Positions 36,480 through 45,348 are shown, numbered from the stretch's first letter. The stretch: 64,000 nt of DNA from Chryseobacterium sp. GVT01B (GCF_019970045.1 NZ_JAHXYI010000002.1:434001-498000); one strand, 5' to 3'. The notes: generated from the sequence alone by a model not told the origin. Translations and numbers: made by a program.

Positions 36480-36927
36480 GGATTATTTAAATGTTAATGA
36501 TTGCTAAAGGTATTAAAATTTACTTTATCCGATTACTACAAAACGACAATTATATGACCTCTTTTCCTTAATTTACTTGCAGAACTACAATAAATCTTCC
36601 ATTTCTCTTTTGATATTTCATAGGTGCAATCTTTTATTGTGTCAACTTTTATATATGATTCCGATAGCAAATGAAAGCTAATTATTTTTAATTTATTCTG
36701 TAAAAATCAGGTTTAATAATCCGATTCAAAAGTTTATATATTTCATAGACCATTTTTCCCCAAAAGTCAAAATTAACCAGAAAATAACAAAATTCGATAA
36801 GTTTCGACAGTTTTCGACAGCTGCGACATCCCCCATATTTAAGCAATCTTAATAATTTTGCATACGATTTGAAATGGTGTAGTCCGCTTCAAATATTTTT
36901 TAAAAAAACACAAATTAATACTAAAGG
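36480..36927. other. Upstream region of the XRE/HTH gene
   Basis: About 450 bases. It holds TCCGATTACTACAAAACGAC at 36528-36547 (a related copy is at 40777-40795), tandem TTTCGACAG units at 36802-36820 followed by CTGCGACATC, and an exact -7 element TAATTTTG at 36853-36860. Confidence 0.5.
36802..36860 (+). promoter_or_regulatory. Tandem CGACAG repeats with -7 element
   Basis: TTTCGACAG occurs twice, ten bases apart, followed by a weaker CTGCGACA. The -7 element TAATTTTG begins 25 bases after the last copy. A similar arrangement (CGACAGATTTCGCTAG, then TAACTTTG) precedes the secreted-protein operon at 41068. Confidence 0.4.
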
Positions 36928-37365
36928 ATGATTCACGATATCAAGAATATTCATATGGGCGACCTCATCACCCAAAGAATAAAGGAATTTGAAACAGATC
37001 AAATACGAATCTGTAAATTTTTGAAATGTACAGATGAAGAATTAACAAAAATATTATCCCAAAAATCTATAGACAGCGATCTTATTTTACGGTTTAGTAT
37101 TTTACTTGAATATGATTTCTTTAGAGTTTATTCACATTATCTTATACTCTATGCTCCTCCTGCCAATGTAAATACAAGTAATACAACTATCAAATCTACA
37201 CTCCCCCAGTTCAGAAAAAAACTGTATACCCAGGAAATTATTTCATTCATTCTGGATCTTATTGATTCAGGTAAAAAGAGTAAGCAGGAAGTCATGAATG
37301 AATACAAGATTCCTAAGACCACCTTATACAAATGGATGGGTAAATACAAAAATGGGGTTAATTAG
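36928..37365 (+). CDS. Two-domain HTH protein: XRE-like N-terminus, transposase-type HTH C-terminus
   Basis: The 145-residue protein starts with an XRE-like segment (MGDLITQRIKEFETDQIRIC then ILSQKSIDSDLILRFSILLEYDFFRVYSHYLILYAP), which I recall as common in Chryseobacterium. The C-terminus carries a second HTH (SKQEVMNEYKIPKTTLYKWMGKYKNG) like those of IS3-type orfA proteins. No transposase catalytic gene is near. It is probably a regulator; target unknown. It precedes two paralogous TPR-LuxR regulators. Confidence 0.7.
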   Translation: MIHDIKNIHMGDLITQRIKEFETDQIRICKFLKCTDEELTKILSQKSIDSDLILRFSILLEYDFFRVYSHYLILYAPPANVNTSNTTIKSTLPQFRKKLYTQEIISFILDLIDSGKKSKQEVMNEYKIPKTTLYKWMGKYKNGVN

Positions 37366-37489
37366 TACAATTTACGTTCGTAATTTCCAGTTCTCATAAC
37401 TACACTCAATTAAAGGTAAAAAACAATTTTATCGAACGCTCTATGAAAATAGACAGCACTTAAAAGTATTATCAAATTTCATAAAATTC

Positions 37490-37507
37490 TATAGATAATT
37501 GTCTATA
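37490..37507. promoter_or_regulatory. Imperfect palindrome upstream of the first TPR-LuxR gene
   Basis: TATAGATAATTGTCTATA differs from its own complement at two positions. A further TATAGATA follows at about 37512-37519. Candidate operator about 150 bases before the GTG start. Confidence 0.35.
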
Positions 37508-37653
37508 TCAATATAGATATAAAACTTAATTACTATATATTATGATAATTCAATAAACCACAGCAAATAAATAAGTAACTTTAATAAGTAAACCAAATGA
37601 ATCAATTTGTGTTTATTAATGGGATTTTATTCAACATATAAAAATTTTTATTT

Positions 37654-39135
37654 GTGAAAATTAAATTTTTACTGATAATTTTAGTTGTCTTTTATAATTT
37701 TTGTTATTCACAGGACAATATTAAACAACAAAAAAGTATAGATAGTATGATTATTGTTGTCCAGGATAAAGGCATATATGCCAATAAAGGCAGCAAAGAA
37801 GTTTTAAGAATCTGTACTGAAATATATTACCAATCTAAAGAGATTGGCTACTCCAACGGAATGATTCAGGCTGACATGAAAATGTCGGAAGTTTATCTGA
37901 ATGAACAAAATTATAAAGCAGCTCTAGAGAAGATTCTGCAAGGCAAAAGTCTTGCAAAAAATGAAGATGAGTATTACTTATTATCCATGTTTTTCATACA
38001 AGAAGCTGTGGTTTATTCTGAACTGGGATATATAAAAAAATCTCAGAAAGCGCTTATCAATTCTTTAGGTCTTCTTAATAGAATACCTGAAAAGGAAAGT
38101 TATTTAATAAAAGGGCTTGTTGACAGGACAAAGGCAAAAAACATTCAAATTAGAACAAACAGCACGAAAGATTCAGCGTTGATTTATTTATATCGTGGAC
38201 ATCAGGAAATAAGAAAAATGGGCAGTAAAAATCCCTATAAAAACTTTTTACTGGGTCTTTTCGCAACAGATCTTGCCGAAGAATATTATCTGAGAAATAA
38301 TTATTCAAAATCAGAGATGTTTCTGGATGAGTTTAAGAAGGTGATGTCTCAGGAAAATGATCAGTCCGATTTTATCCGTTATTATATCCTTAAAGGAAAT
38401 ATAGAAAATAAAAAGAAAAACTATACGCAGGCACTGGAATACTTTGATAAAGCCTTAGAACTTAATCAAAAGTATAAAATATACACGCTCACATTAAAAG
38501 ATATTTATTCAGGGAAAGCAGAGTCCTACTTAATGCTTAACGATTTCAAAAACCAGGCAATATACAGTACAAAGGCAAAAAGAATTACAGACAGCATGGC
38601 TATAGCTGACCAGCAATTGCTAAACAGTATGTTAGATACTAATGAAAATGAGGATCTTTTTATAGATAATGAAAATAACAACTATTATCTTGCGGCGGGT
38701 ATACTCATAGCATTGGCAGGATTAACATTTTATATTTTACATTGTAAAAATTCCAAAAAAGGACGTGTAGAAGAAAAACTTCCGGAGCAAGCCCCTAAAC
38801 GAATTACTGTCCCTGAAAATGAAAAGTCTGAAACGGAAGTTGAAGCCCTGAGGGAACTTGTTCAACTGGCTAAAAATGATGATAAATCTTTTCTACTTAG
38901 ATTTTCTGAAGTTTTTCCGGCATTCAATCAGCGGCTTTTGAGTATAAATTCTCAGCTTACTCATTCAGACCTGGAGTACTGTGCCTTAATCAAATTAAAA
39001 TTTGACACTAAAGAGATTGCCCGTCATAAAAATCTTACTATAAATTCTGTGGTCAGTAAAAAATACCGGATCAGAAAAAAACTGAACATAGGCACTGATG
39101 AAAATATGTATACATGGATGTTGAATATCGGATAG
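37654..39135 (+). CDS. TPR-repeat membrane protein with C-terminal LuxR-like HTH (paralogue 1)
   Basis: The 493-residue protein has a signal peptide (cleavage near NFCYSQ), TPR-like helical pairs over about 40-310 (YTQALEYFDKALELNQKYKI is the clearest), one membrane helix at about 347-364 (LAAGILIALAGLTFYIL), and a cytoplasmic C-terminus with LTHSDLEYCALIKLKFDTKEIA then TINSVVSKKYRIRKKLNI, a LuxR-like HTH. This places sensing outside and DNA binding inside in one chain. It starts with GTG at 37654. Its closest relative is the next gene. Confidence 0.82.
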   Translation: MKIKFLLIILVVFYNFCYSQDNIKQQKSIDSMIIVVQDKGIYANKGSKEVLRICTEIYYQSKEIGYSNGMIQADMKMSEVYLNEQNYKAALEKILQGKSLAKNEDEYYLLSMFFIQEAVVYSELGYIKKSQKALINSLGLLNRIPEKESYLIKGLVDRTKAKNIQIRTNSTKDSALIYLYRGHQEIRKMGSKNPYKNFLLGLFATDLAEEYYLRNNYSKSEMFLDEFKKVMSQENDQSDFIRYYILKGNIENKKKNYTQALEYFDKALELNQKYKIYTLTLKDIYSGKAESYLMLNDFKNQAIYSTKAKRITDSMAIADQQLLNSMLDTNENEDLFIDNENNNYYLAAGILIALAGLTFYILHCKNSKKGRVEEKLPEQAPKRITVPENEKSETEVEALRELVQLAKNDDKSFLLRFSEVFPAFNQRLLSINSQLTHSDLEYCALIKLKFDTKEIARHKNLTINSVVSKKYRIRKKLNIGTDENMYTWMLNIG

Positions 39136-39233
39136 TTTTATTTGATTTCATCAAATTCAATTTCTCTTAATTATTAATCTATAATAAAAAGTTTGGTGTT
39201 CTTATTTATATTTTACTTTTTAAACTTGCTTCT

Positions 39234-40748
39234 GTGAAAACAAAAATATTTTTCTTCATACTCCTTATTTTCAACACTATATATTGTTACTCGCAAGATT
39301 ATTCTAAGCGTAAAAAAGATATTGACAGCTTAATAAAAATTGTAAAAAATAAAAATGCATACCATGATATTGGCAGTAAAGAATTATTAAGATTGTGCAA
39401 TAGTATATTTTCGCAATCAAAGAGTATTCAATATCCAAAAGGAATTATGGAAGCCTCTAAAAAAATGGGAGAAGTTTATATGAACTCACAAAAGTATGAA
39501 GAGGCAATGAAAATAATTTCTGAAGGTGAAATTTTAGCAGAAAAATACCAAGATTTTTATGCATTAGCTTGCTTCTACATGCAAGAAGGCATGATTTATA
39601 CTGAACTAGGTTATACCAAAAGATCCAGAAAATTACTTAATAAAGCTCTTGACCAGACAGATGAAGTAAGTAATGAGGAAGCTCACATCATAAAAGCAAC
39701 GGCATACAGAACCATGGCTAGAAATCTCAGAAAAGAGAATGAAAACGAAAAAAAAGATTCTATCTTAATTTATCTTCACAATGGTTATAATGAATCAAGA
39801 AAAATGAGCACTGCATTTCCATACAAAAATTTTTACATTTCTTCATTTGCTATAGAATTAAGTGAGGAATATTATTCTAAAAATGACATCATCAATACTA
39901 AAAAATATCTGGCTCAGTTTGCCAGGGATATGAAAACCGAAAAAGATGAATCTGAGTTTATCAGATATTATACATTAAAAGGAAATGTAGAGAACAAAAG
40001 AAAAAATTATTCTGCAGCTTTAGAAAATTTTGACAAAGCAACACAAGCAGCCAAACAAGCTAAAATATATCCGTTACAGGTAAAAGATATCTATTCCGGA
40101 AAGGCTGAATCTTATTTAGGGCTTGAAGATTATAAAAACCAGGCTTTTTATTCTGCAAAAGCCCAGAAGATAACAGACAGCATCTCAAACGTTGAAAAGA
40201 AAGTCCTGAATAATGTTATTTCTCCTCCTGACAGGGAAAACATTTCCAATACAGAAAATACAAAATCAAGTAACAATAATCTTCTGATTATCATCATTAT
40301 TTCATTCATTTCGATTACAGGCTTTGTTATATATGTCTTTTATATCAAAAGAAAGAATGATAATAAAATGACTAAAACATTCATTGATAATAAGGAGAAC
40401 TCACTACAAAATAATGTGCTTTCAAATAAAAATATAAAACAAAATATCAATACTGAAGATTTGAATGAACTTATACAGCTTGTTGAAAACAATGATAAAT
40501 CTTTCCATCTGAAATTTTCTGAAACATTTCCTACATTTAATAAACAATTGCTGGAAATAAACCCACAACTCTCCCATTCTGATCTGGAATATTGTGCGCT
40601 GATCAAATTAAAATTTGATACCAAAGAAATAGCTCATTATAAAAATGCAACCCTCAATTCCGTTATCAGTAAAAAGTATAGAATCAGAAAAAAGCTGAAC
40701 ATAAGTACAGAGGAAAATATGTATTCATGGATACTAAATCTTGGATAA
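39234..40748 (+). CDS. TPR-repeat membrane protein with C-terminal LuxR-like HTH (paralogue 2)
   Basis: The 504-residue protein repeats the architecture of its upstream neighbour: signal peptide (cleavage near YCYSQ), TPR-like region, membrane helix at about 345-370 (NNLLIIIIISFISITGFVIYVF), and HTH (LSHSDLEYCALIKLKFDTKEIAH then SVISKKYRIRKKLNIS). Identity is highest in the HTH and around KDIYSGKAESYL. It also begins with GTG (39234). The pair arose by tandem duplication. The terminator-like hairpin at 40998 follows. Confidence 0.82.
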   Translation: MKTKIFFFILLIFNTIYCYSQDYSKRKKDIDSLIKIVKNKNAYHDIGSKELLRLCNSIFSQSKSIQYPKGIMEASKKMGEVYMNSQKYEEAMKIISEGEILAEKYQDFYALACFYMQEGMIYTELGYTKRSRKLLNKALDQTDEVSNEEAHIIKATAYRTMARNLRKENENEKKDSILIYLHNGYNESRKMSTAFPYKNFYISSFAIELSEEYYSKNDIINTKKYLAQFARDMKTEKDESEFIRYYTLKGNVENKRKNYSAALENFDKATQAAKQAKIYPLQVKDIYSGKAESYLGLEDYKNQAFYSAKAQKITDSISNVEKKVLNNVISPPDRENISNTENTKSSNNNLLIIIIISFISITGFVIYVFYIKRKNDNKMTKTFIDNKENSLQNNVLSNKNIKQNINTEDLNELIQLVENNDKSFHLKFSETFPTFNKQLLEINPQLSHSDLEYCALIKLKFDTKEIAHYKNATLNSVISKKYRIRKKLNISTEENMYSWILNLG

Positions 40749-40776
40749 TTTTCAACGTTTTCAGCCTTTTAACAAT

Positions 40777-40857
40777 TCCGATTACTAAAACGACAGATTT
40801 CGCTAGTTTATGACAATACCTTTATAGTATCAATAATTAAACTTTAAAATAACTTTG
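40777..40857 (+). promoter_or_regulatory. Candidate operator and -7 element of the 41068 operon
   Basis: CGACAGATTTCGCTAG (40791-40806) matches CGACAGTTTTCGACAG at 36805-36820 at all but three positions. TAACTTTG at 40850-40857 is a perfect -7 element. No -33 TTTG is present at the right spacing, which fits activator dependence. Confidence 0.4.
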
Positions 40858-40997
40858 TCATAGAATTCAGATAATCAATTGAAATAAATAATTAGCATAG
40901 TATTATTGTCACAATGAACAGTTTTAAACTATGTCATTATGTATTTATTGGGCTTCGATTCTATTAACACAAATGTTATTATATTTTGAATTAGGAG

Positions 40998-41025
40998 GAA
41001 GGATATTTTCCTATATCCTTCTTTT
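40998..41025 (+). terminator. Terminator-like hairpin in the leader of the 41068 operon
   Basis: Nine-base stem GAAGGATAT / ATATCCTTC with loop TTTCCT and a following TTTTCT. It lies downstream of the -7 element at 40850, so it may attenuate the operon rather than end the preceding gene. Confidence 0.55.
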
Positions 41026-41067
41026 CTAAATCTAAATTTAAAACACAAGAATGTAAAAAATTATACG

Positions 41068-41889
41068 ATGAAAAAAACACATTTCATGCTATTCTGCATG
41101 CTGACCGTTAGCGGATATGCCCAGGTTAGTATTTCTACCAACCCTAGTGATCATGAGCCGCACCCTAACGCTATTCTGGATGTAAAATCCACAGTTCCGG
41201 CAAAAGCTGTATTACTGCCTTCGGTATCTCAAATAAGCAATGCTGCCAATCCTGTTGGAGATAATACCTTTAAAGGAGCATTAGTCTACAGTAAGAACAA
41301 TGCTTCTGTTTACGAACATGATGGAACCCGCTGGAAAAGCACATACGATTATGTGGTAGAAACCAAACCACAATATTTTGCCCATTTTTCCAGGCCTTCA
41401 AATGTTACACTGTCATGTACTATTCCCTTTCTTGGAACAGGCTGTACAGTATCGAACGTAATAATACCAATTAGTAATTCGGGAAGCTCAGACTTTCAGG
41501 GAACAAATATTAATCTGTCACTTGCCTCTAATATTATCACGGTAAACGAAGCCGCATTATATAGAATTACCTACAGATCGTTTGCAGCATTAGCCACCGC
41601 ATCTAGTGACGTAAGATTGAAACTACAAAAAGCAAATGCAGCAACCCCTACAACCTTTGCTGATATTGATTCTCAATCATTTACTTCCGACAATGCCCGC
41701 CTAGGATATAATCCGGTATTTAATGGTTCAATTGTTATTCAGCTCAATGCAGGTGATAAAATTTCTCTGTCAGGTTACATGCAGTACTCTCCTCTGATAC
41801 CTCTTCCTGGTCTTACAGCATCAGCCACCTTCCAGAACAATGGTACAAACGGAACCGGGGAACTTGTTTTTGAAAAAGTAATCCTTTAA
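41068..41889 (+). CDS. Secreted C1q/TNF-like jelly-roll protein, operon A gene 1
   Basis: The 273-residue protein has a signal peptide (cleavage near GYAQ), an N-terminal VSISTNPSDHEPHPNAILDVKS-type head (NAILDVKS is shared with related proteins), and a C-terminal beta domain in which ITVNEAALYRITYRSFAAL has the x-G/A-x-Y-x-(I/V/F) core strand seen in C1q-like folds. No T9SS tail recognised. It is the first of four genes spaced 8-23 bp apart. The role is unknown; surface binding is inferred from fold only. Confidence 0.65.
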   Translation: MKKTHFMLFCMLTVSGYAQVSISTNPSDHEPHPNAILDVKSTVPAKAVLLPSVSQISNAANPVGDNTFKGALVYSKNNASVYEHDGTRWKSTYDYVVETKPQYFAHFSRPSNVTLSCTIPFLGTGCTVSNVIIPISNSGSSDFQGTNINLSLASNIITVNEAALYRITYRSFAALATASSDVRLKLQKANAATPTTFADIDSQSFTSDNARLGYNPVFNGSIVIQLNAGDKISLSGYMQYSPLIPLPGLTASATFQNNGTNGTGELVFEKVIL

Positions 41890-41897
41890 TTATACAC

Positions 41898-42761
41898 ATG
41901 ATGAAAACACAAATATTTACTTTTCTTTTTTCTGTGCTGCTTGGCGCTTCCGTCTCTTCACAGATCCTGATATCTAAAACTGGAGGTAGCCCTAATGTTA
42001 ATGCATTGCTTGATATAAAAGATTCTTCCAGAGGACTTATACTCACCAAAACCAACACTATAGGTAATTTCCCTCTATATAATGCAGCAGTGGAAGATCA
42101 CTTTGATGACCTTCCTTCTTTGGAGGGAGCTCTTCTGTACAATAAAGAAGATAAACAGTATTATAAATATGACGGAACTATATGGATCCCTGCATTGCAG
42201 CTGGGTGGATTTTACAATCCCTTTGAAGCCCGTACAAAAGCAAACGGAGCAAAAAACTGGACATGTGTTTCACTTTTGGGAATTAATACATGTGATTTAA
42301 CACAGTTGTTTGGAAGTAACAACAGACAGACTATTCCTTTATCAAATCTTACCAATAGATCACAGCTACTCGTTAATAATTTAAATACTCAGGTCGGAAC
42401 TGATTATATCGTTATTCCTGCAGCCGGACTTTATCACGTTTCAGGCGTAGTAGGTTTTTCCGGAACCAGCCTACTGGGATTTGGACAGGATGTATCTTAT
42501 TGGGTAAATCTGGATGTGAGCTATGATAACGGAACAAGTTGGTCTACTCTTGCCTTTAAAGAAACCAGCCAAAGCGGAGGAATATTTATTGACCTCGGAC
42601 AATCCGGGAATAAAAGCGCCAGTGTGTCTTCCACCGTTACATTGCCGGCTAACAGCAGAATCAGATTGGCAGCTGCCGTATCTACAAGCTCTCTTATTTC
42701 TACGTATTCCAATTCTACGGATCACACCGATACTTTTATTAATGTACAGAGAATCAGATAA
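41898..42761 (+). CDS. Secreted C1q/TNF-like jelly-roll protein, operon A gene 2
   Basis: The 287-residue protein has a signal peptide (cleavage near SSQ), the shared head (GGSPNVNALLDIKDSSRGL), a short linker with DLPSLEGALLYNKEDKQYYK and a C-terminal beta domain with VIPAAGLYHVSGVVGFSG and TVTLPANSRIRLAAAVS. It resembles its neighbours on both sides and begins 8 bp after the previous stop. Function unknown. Confidence 0.65.
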   Translation: MMKTQIFTFLFSVLLGASVSSQILISKTGGSPNVNALLDIKDSSRGLILTKTNTIGNFPLYNAAVEDHFDDLPSLEGALLYNKEDKQYYKYDGTIWIPALQLGGFYNPFEARTKANGAKNWTCVSLLGINTCDLTQLFGSNNRQTIPLSNLTNRSQLLVNNLNTQVGTDYIVIPAAGLYHVSGVVGFSGTSLLGFGQDVSYWVNLDVSYDNGTSWSTLAFKETSQSGGIFIDLGQSGNKSASVSSTVTLPANSRIRLAAAVSTSSLISTYSNSTDHTDTFINVQRIR

Positions 42762-42778
42762 CTTTTAATACACAAACG

Positions 42779-43546
42779 ATGAAAAAATACATATTATTAA
42801 GCAGTATACTGGGAGGATGTTTATTAAATGCCCAGATAATTATGGGAGGAGCCAATGTTACATCCCCATACACACAGTTAGAATTACAGAATACTACCGG
42901 ACAAAAAGTATTGATACAGCCTGCTGCAAATAACAGCACAACTTTACCGAAATATAATGCAGCCCAGCCTGACAGCTATGATGATGATCCCACTATGGAA
43001 GCTATGCTGATGTATGACAAGAATACCTCCGTTTCCAAAGTGTATGATGGTTCTACATGGAAACAGGCGTTTATTCCGCAAGGTAAGGCCACTACATGGA
43101 CCCGGGCAAGAATAGAACCATCTAGCGTAGCATGCTTAAGTTTCTTGTGTACATCCGGAAATCTTCCTTTATCTATTCCTAATAACAGTAATCAGTTTTC
43201 GGATTATCTGTCTGTTTTTAGACCAGCAGATACTTTCCGTATACGCCAGAAGGGATTATATAGAATCAATTTCAATGTACTATTCAATGGAGCTAATATA
43301 GGTTTTGCAGGCGTAAAAGTAAATATAGCTATTGCTGTAAACGGAGAACAAAAAGCTTATATGTCAGCAAATGCAGCCTTTATCAGTTCAAATAGTTTTT
43401 CAGCTTCTGCAGATACCGTTCTGTTTCTTGACGTAAATAATGATGTGAATTTCAGGGTTAATATTAATACTCCTGGATTGTCTATTGCAGCTTTTACATT
43501 CGGAGGAACACCAGACAGCAGTATCAGCCTAGAAAGAATATTATAA
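42779..43546 (+). CDS. Secreted C1q/TNF-like jelly-roll protein, operon A gene 3
   Basis: The 255-residue protein has a signal peptide (cleavage near LLNAQ), head region with SPYTQLELQNTTGQKV, the linker MEAMLMYDKNTSVSKVYDGSTWK and a beta domain with RIRQKGLYRINFNVLFNG. Two cysteines in ACLSFLCTSG correspond to a CxxxxxxC pair in genes 1 and 2 (CTIPFLGTGC; CVSLLGINTC), a shared probable disulfide. Confidence 0.65.
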   Translation: MKKYILLSSILGGCLLNAQIIMGGANVTSPYTQLELQNTTGQKVLIQPAANNSTTLPKYNAAQPDSYDDDPTMEAMLMYDKNTSVSKVYDGSTWKQAFIPQGKATTWTRARIEPSSVACLSFLCTSGNLPLSIPNNSNQFSDYLSVFRPADTFRIRQKGLYRINFNVLFNGANIGFAGVKVNIAIAVNGEQKAYMSANAAFISSNSFSASADTVLFLDVNNDVNFRVNINTPGLSIAAFTFGGTPDSSISLERIL

Positions 43547-43569
43547 ATGAAGTTTACAAACAGTAACGA

Positions 43570-43902
43570 ATGAATAATCCGGATTACAAGAAAATATTTA
43601 AAGATATCATTCAATATCAATATCCCCAAAAAGCAAAGGCTTGTGAAAGTATTTTGAATAAGGAAAGCTTAACAGGAATAGATGTCATTACCCTTAATAA
43701 TCTCATTTTTGAGTCACGCAGCCAGGAGACTGTTGTATTCAACCAAAAACATCACTTTTATGATAAGCAATCAATAATGCAGATATTGGAGTATCAAAAA
43801 AAGCACAATCTCAATAATACTCAAGTTGCTCAAAAATATAAACTCAGTAGAAATACTGTTGCCAAATGGAAAAAGCTTGGTCTGAATCAGAATAGTGAAT
43901 AA
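43570..43902 (+). CDS. Small HTH protein (transposase-type HTH at C-terminus)
   Basis: The 110-residue protein ends in LNNTQVAQKYKLSRNTVAKWKKLG, a helix-turn-helix like those of orfA-type proteins and of the 145-residue protein at 36928. The N-terminal half (residues 1-70) is helical and not recognised. It lies 23 bp after the last secreted-protein gene, so it could regulate operon A. Its 3' end and terminator are duplicated at 45098-45245. Confidence 0.65.
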   Translation: MNNPDYKKIFKDIIQYQYPQKAKACESILNKESLTGIDVITLNNLIFESRSQETVVFNQKHHFYDKQSIMQILEYQKKHNLNNTQVAQKYKLSRNTVAKWKKLGLNQNSE

Positions 43903-43931
43903 TTTCTTGTTCATCCCGCAGTATGTGTTTT

Positions 43932-43965
43932 ATAGCCTTCCCCTATTGGGGAGGTTATTTTTTAC
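43932..43965 (+). terminator. Terminator of operon A
   Basis: CCT-CCCC / GGGGAGG stem with outer ATA/TAT pairs and a T run. A near copy with the same spacing to the HTH coding end is found at 45215-45243. Confidence 0.75.
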
Positions 43966-44225
43966 TCATTAAATAGAAAAGATCATCTTATATTAAGTTA
44001 GATCTGTTTCTTAATAGGATATATTCTTCTACTCATCGGTATTGAGAAAATAACCTTAAAAGATATTTCTTACCTATTTAAACATTCTATAATCTTTTAT
44101 CCTTGTTTTTCTATAAGGCTTATCCCTTCATAGCATTAGCAGAGTGATAGTTCTTCTTCAAACAATTATCCCTGTTTTTGACAAAATTTCCAATTCTTAC
44201 ATACTTCAATTCAATAAATTAAATC
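43966..44225. other. Upstream region of the glycosyltransferase
   Basis: About 260 AT-rich bases. No ORF or repeat recognised. The glycosyltransferase promoter must be here or further upstream. Confidence 0.45.
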
Positions 44226-45068
44226 ATGAAATTTTCGATACTTATTGCCAACTACAATAATGGTAAGTTTTTCAAATCCTGTTATGAATCTTTACTAAAT
44301 CAAACCTATCAAAATTGGGAAGCAATTATTTTAGATGATTGTTCCACAGATAATTCGGTAGAAATAATCAGGAATATTATTGATAAGGACTATCGCTTCA
44401 GTATTTTTGAAAATGATAAAAATTATGGGGTGGGTGTAACTAAAAGTAGGTTAATAGAGTTATCAGATGGGCAGTTTTTTGGTTTTGTAGATCCTGACGA
44501 TGCAATAACACCTAATGCCATTCATTCAAGTGTTAAGGCTTTCATCAAAAATCAGGATGTAGTGCTCACTTATTCCAAGTTTATCAGATGTGATGAGAAC
44601 CTTACACCTATTAATACTCCCAAATTAACAAAACAGATCAGGAACAATGATCAATATTTTTTTAACTGCCCGGTACAAATTGTAAACTTTACGGCCATTA
44701 GAAAGGATGCATATGAAGAAACGGTGAAAATTGACAGTACATTAAGAATAGCAGAAGATCAGGATTTATATCTAAAGTTATATGAAAAAGGGAAATTTAA
44801 ATTTATCAATGAAGCTAACTACTTTTATCGCATGCACAATGGAGGTATTTCTCAAAACTCTAATAAGGAAAAATCAAGAGAATACTTTGCAAAAGTAATA
44901 TTCAATACCATGAAACGCAGAAAATTGAAAATGATAAATGGCAAAAAAATTCCAGATCAGTATAATACCCCTTCTGATATTTACACTTTGTTAGAATATA
45001 AGCATTCCAGACTTTACCGTTTGAAAAATAGAATCCATGTATATATAGAACTTTTACGGGGTTTATAA
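44226..45068 (+). CDS. Family 2 (GT-A) glycosyltransferase
   Basis: The 280-residue protein opens with FSILIANYNNGKFFKSCYES, has ILDDCSTDNSVEIIRNI at about 37-53 and the metal-binding D-x-D-type motif in FGFVDPDDAITPNA (about 88), followed by EDQDLYLKLYEKG, typical of GT2 enzymes. No polysaccharide genes surround it. It has no membrane helices, so it acts at the cytoplasmic face. It is flanked by two copies of the HTH gene end (43826-43968 and 45098-45245). Confidence 0.88.
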   Translation: MKFSILIANYNNGKFFKSCYESLLNQTYQNWEAIILDDCSTDNSVEIIRNIIDKDYRFSIFENDKNYGVGVTKSRLIELSDGQFFGFVDPDDAITPNAIHSSVKAFIKNQDVVLTYSKFIRCDENLTPINTPKLTKQIRNNDQYFFNCPVQIVNFTAIRKDAYEETVKIDSTLRIAEDQDLYLKLYEKGKFKFINEANYFYRMHNGGISQNSNKEKSREYFAKVIFNTMKRRKLKMINGKKIPDQYNTPSDIYTLLEYKHSRLYRLKNRIHVYIELLRGL

Positions 45069-45097
45069 ATAAACTGAATACCAGATAAGGTGTATTA

Positions 45098-45179
45098 ATT
45101 GCAATAAAATATATAAACTTAGTTGAAATACTGTTGCCAAATAGAAAAAGCTTAGCCTGAATCAGAATAATGAGTAATT
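45098..45179 (+). pseudogene. Decayed duplicate of the 3' end of the HTH gene
   Basis: Aligned to the coding end of the gene at 43570-43902, this reads ...S-*-NTVAK-*-KKL-S-LNQNNE-*: two in-frame stops (TGA for the Arg codon and TAG for the Trp codon), then a conserved stop. Similarity continues through the terminator. Confidence 0.75.
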
Positions 45180-45214
45180 TCTTGTTCATCCAAAGCAGTA
45201 TGTGTTTTTTTTGT

Positions 45215-45243
45215 AACCTTCCCGCTTGGGGAGGTTATTTTTA
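45215..45243 (+). terminator. Terminator after the glycosyltransferase (duplicate copy)
   Basis: Nine-base stem AACCTTCCC / GGGGAGGTT with one G-U pair, loop GCTT, and a T-rich tail. Confidence 0.75.
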
Positions 45244-45348
45244 TGTTAAAAACAAAGCTCAGAAAGGAATTAAGTAATACCCAACTTCTTTATTTACTCC
45301 TACCTCTCCAATTTCCTTCTTACTTATATATTTTTCAGAAAATATTTT

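Larger units (their letters stand above)
40749..41067. other. Regulatory gap upstream of the secreted-protein operon
   Basis: About 320 bases. It contains TCCGATTACTAAAACGACA (40777-40795), CGACAGATTTCGCTAG (40791-40806), an exact -7 element TAACTTTG (40850-40857) and a terminator-like hairpin at 40998-41025. Confidence 0.5.

Noticed and set aside
36928-37365. Call of an insertion sequence based on the transposase-type HTH
   Set aside because: No catalytic DDE domain, no terminal inverted repeats and no second ORF; better read as a regulator.
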